Assembly (NCBI GenBank): GCA_012931725.1 | Contig: CM022946.1 | Coordinates: 72,592,269-72,656,268, forward strand | Source: Litsea cubeba | Taxonomy: Eukaryota > Streptophyta > Magnoliopsida > Laurales > Lauraceae | Direction: 5' to 3' | Length of the DNA stretch: 64,000 nt | Shown: in pieces, positions 55,611-64,000 of the stretch | Layout: the number at the start of each line of letters is the position of its first letter | How positions within the stretch are numbered: the stretch's first letter is position 1 | Notes under the pieces: generated by a model | What the model saw: the letters and a program-made list of their open reading frames with translations, nothing else | Databases searched by the model: none | Told to the model about the DNA's origin: nothing | Position numbers and translations under genes: made by a program

Positions 55611-56060
55611 AACGACCTCATGCTGGTCCGTCCACGTGCTGGTCTCCACCTCACGCTGGTTTCGGCCTCATGATGGTATCGACCGCATCTAACGACCTCA
55701 TGCTGGTCCGTCCACGTGCTGGTCTCCACCTCACGCTGGTTTCGGCCTCATGATGGTCTCGACCGCATCTAACGACCTCATGCTGGTCCTTCCACGTGCT
55801 GGTCCCCACCTCACGCTGGTTTCGGCCTCATGATGGTCTCGACCGCATTTAACGACCTCATGCTGGTCCTTCCACGTGCTGGTCCCCACCTCACGCTGGT
55901 TTCGGCCTCATGATGGTCTCGACCTCATTTAACGACCTCATGCTGGTCCGTCCACGTGCTGGTCTCCACCTCACGCTGGTTTCGGCCTCATGCTGGTATC
56001 GACCGCATCTGACGACCTCATGTTGGTATCGCCCTCGTGCTAGCTACGCGCTTCACAGGT
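55611..56060 (+). repeat. 80-bp tandem array in E3
   Basis: ACGACCTCATGCTGGTCC begins units at 55611, 55691, 55771, 55851 and 55931, with a partial at 56011. Each unit contains four diverged ~20-bp subunits of CCTCATGCTGGT type, so it grew in two steps. Confidence 0.93.
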
Positions 56061-56238
56061 TCGGCCTCATGTTGGTCTCGGCCAGTGCCATCGAGACTGC
56101 CCTCGGGTTCGTACACCCGGGCTTCTCCATCTCGGCGAATGCCAGAAAAGCAAGTCACAAGGGTTAACAGCCCTGGAAAAGGCCTCGAGTTCGGACACTC
56201 GGCCAATTCCTAAACTCAGGGTTTTTACCCATCCACAT

Positions 56239-56890
56239 GGGTCCACCGCCCTGGAAAAGGCCTCGAGTCCAGACTCGGTCGTTTCCTAAAGCTCCGGGCC
56301 TTGGGCCATGGAGAAGGCCTTGAGTTCAGACACTCGGCCAGGATTGGGTCCACCGCCCTGGAAAAGGCCTCGAGTCCAGACTCGGTCGTTTCCTAAAGCT
56401 CCGGGCCTTGGGCCATGGAGAAGGCCTTGAGTTCAGACACTCGGCCAGGATTGGGTCCACCGCCCTGGAAAAGGCCTCGAGTCCAGACTCGGTCGTTTCC
56501 TAAAGCTCCGGGCCTTGGGCCATGGAGAAGGCCTTGAGTTCAGACACTCGGCCAGGATTGGGTCCACCGCCCTGGAAAAGGCCTCGAGTCCAGACTCGGT
56601 CGTTTCCTAAAGCTCCGGGCCTTGGGCCATGGAGAAGGCCTTGAGTTCAGACACTCGGCCAGGATTGGGTCCACCGCCCTGGAAAAGGCCTCGAGTCCAG
56701 ACTCGGTCGTTTCCTAAAGCTCCGGGCCTTGGGCCATGGAGAAGGCCTTGAGTTCAGACACTCGGCCAGGATTGGGTCCACCGCCCTGGAAAAGGCCTCG
56801 AGTCCAGACTCGGTCGTTTCCTAAAGCTCCGGGCCTTGGGCCATGGAGAAGGCCTTGAGTTCAGACACTCGGCCAGGATTGGGTCTACCG
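56239..56890 (+). repeat. 107-bp tandem array in E3 (six units)
   Basis: GGGTCCACCGCCCTGGAAAA recurs at 56239, 56346, 56453, 56560, 56667 and 56774, with a diverged edge unit at 56881. Units from the second on are essentially identical, so amplification is recent. Each unit has two related halves (GGAAAAGGCCTCGAGTCCAG and GGAGAAGGCCTTGAGTTCAG). Confidence 0.95.
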
Positions 56891-57778
56891 CCCTGGGAAT
56901 GGTCTGGAGTTCCTACACTCAGCCGTTTCCTAAAGTCCGGGTTCATAAACCCCTCATACCTCGGCGCAAGGCAGTTCGGCCAAGGTCAGCCATTTCGGCC
57001 AAGGTCAGATTCCTGAAATCCGGGTTCATACACCCCTCAGAAGGCCATCACCGCACTCACTCTCGCCTAGCCGAGTCCAGCGGAACGATGGATCTACCCC
57101 GGCGCAAGGCAATTCGGCCAAGGAATGGATCCACCTCGGCGCGAAGCCAGCCATTTCGGCCAAGGTCAGATTCCTAAAGTCGGTTTTTACACCCCTCAAA
57201 GACCGTTGCCGAACTCATGCTCATCTCCGATCCACTCCGATCCACTGTCGCAAGGCATGGCAATTCGTCTCGGCCAAAAGCTGGCCACTTCGGCTAAGGG
57301 CAGCTCGACAAGATTGCAGTAGGGACTGTTCCATATCACCTCCTCGGCCTCATGACAGTCCTCAGCTCGGCATCAGTGCCGGATTCCAGATTGGCAGTCA
57401 CTCTGGTTCCACCTCGGCCTCATGCCAGTTTGCAGCTCCACAGCAGCGCCAGCTTCCAGTACGGCAGGAAATCCTTCCTCCAGCTCGGCAGCAGTGCCAG
57501 TCTCCGGTTTAGCAGCAGCACCCAGTCTACAGCTTGCCTCCTCCTCAGCAGCAGTAGCGAGATACTCCTAAATAAATGAGCCATCTCTCTTGGCTTTCAG
57601 CAACAATGCACTCTCCAGCTCGACAGAGGCATCTTGTTACAGCTTCACAATGATGCCAACCTCCAGCTCCGGTCCATTGCCAGCCAGTCATCTCAAAACT
57701 ATGAGCAGCTCCAAGGCACAAGTGTTATCCTCCATGGTACTTAGCTTCCGACCTCAATGAGGAGTCTAATGAGCTCAG
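56891..57778. other. E3 3' region, no gene
   Basis: Shares CAGCCGTTTCCTAAAGTC, TTCGGCCAAGG and CCTAGCCGAGTCCAGCGGAA blocks with E2 (19840-20060). 57340-57720 has CAGCTCGGCAGCAGTGCC-like repeats, possibly a worn-out antisense ORF. No frame is convincing. Confidence 0.6.
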
Positions 57779-57792
57779 AAGCTGGGGGGCTT
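57779..57792 (+). other. Polypurine tract of E3
   Basis: AAGCTGGGGGGCTT directly before the 3' LTR. Confidence 0.85.
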
Positions 57793-58626
57793 TGTGTGGG
57801 GAAATTCCCAAGAGAATCCTGGGCAAGGTCCTCCATCCGGGGGGGGGGCCATCAGAAAATCCATCCCGGCAAGTCCATCCCGGCAAGTCCCCCACCTCGG
57901 CATTGCACGGCTTAGCAAGACCAGACACTCCACTTCGGCAAAGCATCCCACTTCGGCTGCCCAGCTCGGCGACAGTGCCATCCCCTTCCACTTAGGCAAT
58001 AGTGCCCTGACCCTACATCTCCGCCAGGTCTCACCCGGCACGACACTCCATCCCGGCCAAGCGCCTCATATCGATGAAAGTAGTGAGCACTGACAGCTGT
58101 CCTCCCATGGACGCTCAAGCACGCTGTGGCCCGTGCGACAAGACGCTGTGGCCCGTGCGACAAGACAAGGGGGACAGCCCGTATCCCCTGACAGATCGCC
58201 GTCCACAGCTCCCGAGGCGCCAGGATATGGCCTAACGGGACAAGACAGGCTACGACGGGACCAGACAGGCTACGATGAGATCGCGCCTCCCTAGTTCCTG
58301 ACAAAGTGGGCTATGACAAGACAGCCAACTACCCCTTTGCCTCCTCTTCCTCTACATAAACACAGCTACAGCTCCAAAGGAGAGGAGGACGCCATTACCA
58401 CTCTGGTATGCCATCTTCTTCCCCAAAAATCTCCTCCCTCTGCTTAGTTCATACACTAACTTAGGCATCGGAGAGCCCTGCGCCGCCCAGGCCAGGGTCC
58501 TCTGACCTACGTTTCTTCTTCCTTTTCTCAGGCTCCAGGCGCAGGCATCGGTGTCCCTAATCTCACTCGGGTAAGTCCTCTAAGGCACCCCCCCCTTATT
58601 GTGGGTCGTTATTTTTTGCACCTACA
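57793..58626 (+). mobile_element. 3' LTR of E3
   Basis: 834 bp, followed by TSD CCTGT. Differences from the 5' LTR: G-run length near 57838, CAGCAAAT/CAGAAAAT, GGCAACAG/GGCAATAG and a C-run near 58590. Confidence 0.96.
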
Positions 58627-58631
58627 CCTGT

Positions 58632-59076
58632 GATTTCCAACTTGAGTATTATGATTTTACTCAATCCGAATATTGAGATTTCTTTAAAGGCAAGGGCACC
58701 CCCATGTCTTGGCTCTACCATGGGCCTGCACATATGAATGCACACCCCCATGTGTTCGATCCAATCCTCCATGTAGGCCAATGATGGATTATGACGGATC
58801 TTCTAATTCTTCATGGACTTCATCAATAGATGCATTCCGATCCGCATTAGAAGTCCAATATCCTCATTTAAATAATACTTTATTGAACATGGACGAGGGT
58901 AGTTCAAAAGATCAGAAGGCAATCTCTAGGTTCCAAAACAGCTCGAGCCAACATATTAATTGCAAAGGTGGGAATCACTAAGTCCATCCCTAACAGTCAA
59001 CACTAGGAAGCCATAGTGTGTTGAAGGGCACAAATTATGTAGAGTCCAAAATGTCTGATGTCTAGAAGGTAGAAAG
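58632..59076. other. Intergenic, one 90-codon frame of unknown nature
   Basis: The plus frame 58709-58981 contains MMDYDGSSNSSWTSSIDAFR and ends at NCKGGNH. No domain is recognised and no neighbouring exon is seen. It could be a piece of a host gene or fortuitous. Confidence 0.35.
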
Positions 59077-59084
59077 GTGGTAAG

Positions 59085-59488
59085 CAAGGTTCAAAATAGC
59101 GGTTGCGGCAGGCGTAGTGGCCAGTGGCCTAAACACTAAGTAGCGGGTAACACATAGCAGTTGCGGGGTAGCTGTGTTAATTTTTTTAAGTGGTTAAAAT
59201 TAAAAATATTCAAAATTTGTGTAGTAGTTAATCTTGTGGTTTTTTAGTGATTTAGAATCATACAAGGGCAAAGATAACTTTAAGAAAAGCTATTTAGGAG
59301 AGAAGAAATATGAAAAAAGTATTTTAAATTAAAACTAATTGGCCCTAATAGGTCTTTCCCTAATAGGTCTTTCCCTAGTAGGTTTAGACCGCAGCGCCAC
59401 TATTTTCAAAATAGCGTAGCAGCCTCAGCCGCTATACGGCCGATAATGCATTCGCTACGCGATGTAACAACTGCTATTTTGAACCATG
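59085..59488. mobile_element. hAT-type MITE (404 bp)
   Basis: TIRs CAAGGTTCAAAATAGCGGTTG and the complement of CATGGTTCAAAATAGCAGTTG. Flanks GTGGTAAG (59077-59084) and GTGGCAAG (59489-59496) form an 8-bp TSD with one mismatch. No coding sequence. Confidence 0.88.
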
Positions 59489-59496
59489 GTGGCAAG

Positions 59497-59805
59497 TGTC
59501 AATGAATGAACAATTTACTAAATGGGAAACTGTATATAATGCAAACTTTACAAGCATTAGGTTTTGTTCAGTAATAAATCAAAGCTACATTAAAATTTGC
59601 AGCAACCAAACATACATTATGTATACAAATTTTAGTTAGTTGATACTTCAGCATCATCATCAACACTAGTTGACTGTCACACAGTTGGATGGTGCTCATT
59701 ATCGCAACCTGCAACAACAAGGTTGCGGTTTGAGACTTCGAGTCAGCTTATCTTTAAGAAAACATGTTTCAATTCCACAAAAATATTAAAACTTGAAACA
59801 TATTC
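59497..59805. other. Intergenic, nothing recognised
   Basis: AT-rich sequence without frames, repeats or regulatory landmarks that I can support. Confidence 0.6.
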
Positions 59806-59813
59806 ATTAGCAC

Positions 59814-60924
59814 CAGGGACAGAGCTAGGATTTTCTTCTAGTGGGGGCATAGTTGATTGACCAATAATATTAGTAGGTCCACTTATGAAAAATCTAAACC
59901 AGTCAAGAAATGACCCCTTCCCTTATTACCTACATAAAATTCACTTAAAGAAAAAAGTTTCTATTACAAGTAGATCACATGTAAAGTCCAACTCTATGGG
60001 GCCCACTTGAGCCAACCTTTGATCAATTTAGCTCCTTTCATACCTATATCCCCACCTTGATTTGGCACCATGCCAGGCTATGATGCTCATCGATCCTTTA
60101 CCCACTATTTGATTGGATCTCATAAAAAAATGAGATAAATTATTATTAAAATAGTATTAGACTTTAAGGTTGTTAAATCAAGAGCTAGAATGATTTCAAT
60201 GTCCTTGGATGCCACCTACATTGTAGAGATGGTAAAAAGAGAAGAAAAAAAAAACATGATAGGAGAGTTCCATGACAATAAGCCCACTTATAAAACATCT
60301 AAATCGTTGAAAAACAACCTCCTCATATAGTGTATAGACCTTATCAAATTTCACTCAAATGATCCAGCTTAAGATTTGTTAAATTTTTTTAAACAATATA
60401 TATTCCACAAAATTCTAATAAACACAATTTTCATATAGATCAATTTGACTTGGGCCCAGATCATATTGAGTTATATGTTTAATAGAGAATTAGAGCATTT
60501 ATTTTATGGGGTTTATGTTTTTCTAAAGTATGCCCCACTCAAGAGCATTGGCCCAAAAGGACCCACATTCCAAGCCTGTTTAATTTTATTAAGTGGGCTC
60601 CACTCAAGAGCTTCATTAAATACTCTATAAATATGGTTGGATGCGCGATGGGACATTGGCAATGGAAGAGATGAGAATGATGACATTGTAGAGAGAGAGA
60701 GATAGCCATAAGATTCTATCTTTTAGGAAAAGAAAAGGTCAATAATGACAAGAATACCCTTGTTACTCTCTAAAGTTCTCAAAGAGTAAAGAAAGTTGAG
60801 GGGCAAAAGGGCATAAAATAAAAATGCCTAAATGCACTCCTATATTTTCTCTTGTTCATCAAAGATGAAAGGAAAATTGAGTGGGGGCAATTGCCCTCAC
60901 TCCCCCTTCCGTCCTCCGTCCTAG
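59814..60924. mobile_element. hAT-like non-autonomous element (1,111 bp)
   Basis: Left end CAGGGACAGAGCTAGGATTT and right end complement CTAGGACGGAGGACGGAAGG are imperfect TIRs. The 8-bp TSD ATTAGCAC is exact (59806-59813, 60925-60932). Near both ends lies AGTGGGGGCA in opposite or same sense. No transposase; AT-rich interior with one short frame (60445-60630) lacking a domain. Confidence 0.82.
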
Positions 60925-60932
60925 ATTAGCAC

Positions 60933-61301
60933 ACTATCATATCATGATGCATTCATGCACATTTGAGGTTTTATAGCATAATGATATGCATAATCATGCA
61001 GCAAACTAATGATAAGACACATTAGTAGAATTACAAAAAATGTGACACAAAAAAGGATATCAAGAATAAAGTAGGGATGTGTAGAATAAATAGATAAAGT
61101 TGACATCGAAATGTACTGCCTAAAGTAAGCTTGTAGAGAAAGTGTATATGAAGAATATCTTTTTCCTAGAGATCAATGTAGTTTCCTGAACTTCATATAG
61201 CAGCTAAATCTTAACATAGCAAATAAGATTTTCAGGCATATTGCATTGCTGAAAGAATCTACCTTTAGAGCAGCTGTATGTGTAACAAGCTGCATAACAA
61301 C
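60933..61301. other. Intergenic, nothing recognised
   Basis: AT-rich sequence up to the E4 LTR; no gene visible. Confidence 0.6.
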
Positions 61302-62037
61302 TGTAAGTGCCTAAATAATACGGACTTTGTAATGGAGATTATCTTGAGTCTGATGCTCTTTGGAAGATAATGGAGGATCTGGGAACCTGAAAAGGAAGAA
61401 GAAGAGGACGTCAAAGAACCCTGGCTGTGGGCAGCACAAGGCTCTCCGATGCCTAAGTTAGTGGATGGTCTGAGCAATAGGATAGAGATAAGGAAGAAGA
61501 GAGACAGAGTTACAGCTCTCTGGTTTGGATGTGCATACCTGTAATGGAGATCGCTCCTCCTTTTATAGAGGAGGAGGCCTACGTTGCATGGAGAGGCTCA
61601 TGATGACGCCCTGGCACGCCTAGGGGTATCGTCATATCAGCCCACCATTCATTAAATGAGGGTCCAATCAGCCCACAATGCATTAAATGCTGGTCTAATC
61701 GGACCTTACCACAGCTGACTTTTGGGCTTAGTCCCATCGGGCCTGGTTGGGGGCCACGCTGTCCGGGGTAAAGGGCAGCCAGGGTGGCTCTGTCAATTCC
61801 AGCTGGACACTCCTAAAAGTACAGCCGTTGCCGCCCGTCTCGGCTAGGGGTCTGGCCCTGGTGCCGAACTGAGTAGCCGAAGTGGACGCTTTGTATTGAG
61901 ATCGGGGTGCCCGAGACCGGAGACGGTCTTGAGTTCGGGTGGCACACGAGCGGTGCTTACCGAGGTCAGAGTACGATTAATGGGCATAAGCGCCGAGGTT
62001 AGCATAACCTCAGTACTTCGGGAAATATCCCCACACA
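61302..62037 (-). mobile_element. 3' LTR of E4 (~736 bp)
   Basis: Minus strand TGTGTGGGGATATTTCC...CACTTACA. TATA box CTCTATAAAAGG at 61559-61570. Contains the conserved GGCATCGGAGAGCC block (61409-61453) shared with E2 and E3 LTRs. Confidence 0.8.
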
Positions 62038-62383
62038 ATTGCCCCCTAGCTTCTGACCTTACGAAGCTCTCCAGCAAAGTGAGGTCGGGAGCTATATGAC
62101 AGGGAACCCTTCTGGGATAGAGCCCCACTTGGTTTCGACCGTTGGCGCTTGGCCTTCACCCATAGTTGCTTTGAATGACCGAGGTAATAAATGATGCTCG
62201 CAAACCGATGTAGGAGACATATCGACGGCTCTACGTGTCATCTTCTGATTAGTTGTCCAGTCGCCTCGAGGGTGCGTGTGCCATTTTGTCAAGGACATAT
62301 TCAATGTTTGAAATGATGTGCGCGGAGCCCCAAAGAGCGTCTGGCATGCGCCTCTAGGGCTTCTGAAGAGGGGATCCCTCCCC

Positions 62384-62391
62384 TATTTATA
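62384..62391 (+). promoter_or_regulatory. TATA box of the E4 antisense ORF
   Basis: CCCTATTTATAGGGTC on the plus strand lies ~145 bp before a candidate 5'UTR intron (62529-62594, GTAAGTCC...CTTTTAG) and ~220 bp before the ATG. It suggests the antisense ORF has its own promoter. Confidence 0.6.
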
Positions 62392-62528
62392 GGGTCATTG
62401 CAGTTCCCTTCTTCCCTATTGTGATTCTGAACCAGAGAAGACGAAACTACTGCGAGAGAACTTTGCCTGAGAAGAGGAGTGCTGCCGAGATCGAGTTCTT
62501 CGCTAGTCTGCATCCTTGTTTGGCCTTT

Positions 62529-62594
62529 GTAAGTCCTCCTTCCCCTACCCGTTCCCGTAGGTTTTTGGGTCTAGTGCTTCTTCTCTGCTTTTAG
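62529..62594 (+). other. Candidate 5'UTR intron of the E4 antisense ORF
   Basis: A 66-bp stretch starts GTAAGTCCTCCTTCC after TTTGGCCTTT and ends CTCTGCTTTTAG, with a T/C-rich acceptor. The ATG lies 12 bp further on. It is short for a plant intron but splice signals are good. Confidence 0.55.
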
Positions 62595-62606
62595 GTTTGG
62601 GTAGAA

Positions 62607-64000
62607 ATGGGTATCTATAGCCACTGGTTAGAGGGTGAGGCGGCGATTGAGGGTTTTAGGTCAACCTTTAAGATCCTCGCCGATGTCCAAGTCAGGGGGG
62701 CTGATCCTAATGGTATCAACCTCCGCGACTTCTCGGGAGGCAGGATGCCTTTTCCCCTAGTGGCCGTGACAGAAGGTGGGGTTCGTTTTCCCCTTCATCC
62801 CCTTCTTAAGAGGTGCCTCAGTCAGTGGTGCCTCAGCCCCTGCCAGTTGCTGCCCAACGTCTTCAAGATCGTGATGGGCACGACCAAGCTGAACGAGGTC
62901 CTGGGCATCGACCTCGGCGTCTTCGATATCGAGGACGTTTACGACATATGCAAGTCTGGGGATGCCTACTATCTCCAGGCCAAGCCAGGTTGGGAGGGCT
63001 TCGTTCGCTACCTGGAGGACTCAAGTAAATATGCCGGGGACGATCTCCTGTACGTCTCGGGTAACTGGGAGTTCGGTATAGCCGACACTGATAGAGTCTA
63101 CCGGGTTCCTCACCATTTCGGGACCGTTCCAAGTAAATACCATCTCCCTTTCTCTGTTTATTTCCCACATGCGTTTTCCTTTCCCGTTCTGCCGTACTGA
63201 TGCCTCTGATTGCTGTGCAGATGTGAAGGAGAGGAAGCGGGCTGCTCGGTATATCTGGACGAGGAACTGAAGCCTGGCTCAGACAGGTGAAGCGATACAA
63301 AGGTCACGAGGGCAGGGCAGCTTGGTCGTTGTTAGGGTACCAGCCGAAGTATCATGGATTCATAAGGGGCACAACCGAGCTGCCCCGAGAAGGAGGTTAG
63401 GGCGGAGCCAACCCCGAGGCTGAGCGAGAGCAGGCAGATCCTAGAGCCAGGGCCGAAGAGGGGCCTTTGTGGGCGACGTCCGACATCAGAGTCACGTCCG
63501 GTGCCCAGGCTTCCACGTCGGGGTCGAGGCCACGCGAGGCCTCAGGAAGTAGGTTGCATCAGATCGCCCAATCTCCCTCGCCGAACTCAGAGTTGCGGCG
63601 CGCCCGACGTCTGTCCTTTGAGGACCTCGAAGTTCTAGCACTTGGTGTCGAGGACGCCCAAGCTCCCCTGGTGCCCACGAATCCGGATCCCTTTGAGATT
63701 CCTCCTCCGGGGGCTCGGGCAGCTTCTCCCGTGGCAGTGGTAGAGATCCTTGCCCCTTCCAGTCCCGCCAAATTGGAGGTACGTTCGCCCCCAGCTGAGG
63801 CCGGGCAAGAGGAAATTCGGCCGTTGAAAAGGCCGAGAACCGAGGCAGATCCCAGTTCGGCTGCGGCTTCGCCATCTGCTGGCCCACGCCCATGGGAGCC
63901 GAGCTTCGTGCTCGAACCGGGGAGGCCGGTGACGATGGACGATCGCGTTCTCCACAGGATCGATCCCCTCATCCTCGAGCGCTTGCGCGGGCCTGCGCCC
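62607..64000 (+). CDS. Antisense additional ORF of E4 (Transposase_28-like), partial
   Basis: ATG 62607 opens exon sequence to 63132 (MGIYSHWLEGEAAIEGF; FPLHPLLKRCLSQWCLSPCQ; LLPNVFKIVMGTT; YYLQAKPGWEGFVRYL). FPLHP-x-LSPxQLxPN is the landmark of the plant 'putative gypsy type transposon' domain (Pfam Transposase_28). An intron (63133-63220, GTAAAT...GTGCAG) then joins to NVKERKRAARYIWTRN, which meets a TGA at 63268. From 63593 a long frame reads ARRLSFEDLEVLALGVEDAQ, PLKRPRTEADPSS and GRPVTMDDRVLHRIDP, still open at the window end. A frameshift or extra intron is needed between. The ORF runs opposite to its element, beside the 3' LTR, as known for Tat additional ORFs. Its function is unknown. 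Confidence 0.78.

Larger units (their letters stand above)
53294..58626 (+). mobile_element. E3: complete young gag-only Tat-lineage LTR retrotransposon
   Basis: 5,333 bp, LTRs 832 and 834 bp, TSD CCTGT, PBS identical to E2, purine-rich PPT AAGCTGGGGGGCTT. Contents are gag and three tandem arrays; no protease, RT or integrase and no clear antisense ORF. LTRs differ by about three substitutions plus homopolymer indels. It is a separate subfamily from E2: similar layout, but only short blocks of LTR sequence are alike. Confidence 0.95.
61302..64000 (-). mobile_element. E4: 3' end of a Tat-lineage LTR element, minus strand
   Basis: On the minus strand: antisense ORF region, PPT AAGCTAGGGGGCAAT (62038-62052) and LTR starting TGTGTGGGGATATTTCC at 62037. 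PPT and LTR start match E2 closely. The rest of the element lies right of the window. The LTR end at 61302 (…GGCACTTACA) is inferred by analogy to E2/E3. Confidence 0.82.

Noticed and set aside
55611..56890. Possible CRISPR-like array in E3 repeats
   Set aside because: Repeats are directly adjacent with no unique spacers, and the context is a plant retrotransposon.

Overview
This is nuclear DNA from a seed plant, almost certainly an angiosperm. It is packed with nested Ty3/gypsy LTR retrotransposons (chromovirus and Tat lineages), hAT-type and hairpin MITEs, a LINE remnant and a TRIM-like LTR. The only host coding sequence I recognise is the last exon of a SYLF/Ysc84-like gene, present three times. 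No complete host gene, rRNA, tRNA or CRISPR array is visible. The species cannot be fixed from the sequence.

Layout. 1-3142: chromovirus pol end (+) and its 3.0-kb 3' LTR. 3143-3426: TRIM-like LTR and PBS on the minus strand. 3427-12508: minus-strand Tat/Ogre-like element (E1) with a 2.55-kb LTR, leader tandem repeats and a long gag-protease frame broken by in-frame stops. 12509-15134: decayed plus-strand Tat element (G) with a gag fragment, 40-bp repeats, a GC-rich minisatellite and an LTR. 15357-15590: near-complete hairpin MITE.

15479-52447: tandem array of three ~10.14-kb copies (A, B, C). The shared unit holds half of the hairpin MITE, unassigned intergenic DNA, the SYLF exon (-), a 1,165-bp hAT-like element, a LINE tail split by a 321-bp foldback element, and a chromodomain gypsy element. 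Copy A carries a young 6.5-kb gag-only Tat insertion (E2, TSD GTGAG). Copy B stops inside RT and is joined to a second copy of G. Copy C alone keeps the whole gypsy element with both LTRs (TSD CTGTA). B and C are almost identical; A carries many extra 1-nt indels.

52912-58631: a 211-bp tandem duplication split by a second young gag-only Tat element (E3, TSD CCTGT). 58632-61301: intergenic DNA with two hAT-type elements that have 8-bp TSDs. 61302-64000: 3' end of another Tat element (E4) on the minus strand, with an antisense additional ORF that appears to have its own TATA box and introns and runs off the window.

How the parts work together. E2 and E3 keep LTRs, PBS, PPT and a damaged gag but no protease, RT or integrase, so they are probably mobilised in trans by an autonomous Tat relative. 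LTR comparisons and shared lesions give an order: the gypsy element in the array inserted and died first, the block was then duplicated, and E2 entered copy A last. The most unusual signal is the array: its two junctions differ, one lies at the tip of a MITE hairpin, and two unrelated ~2.5-kb segments occupy the same slot in copies A and B.
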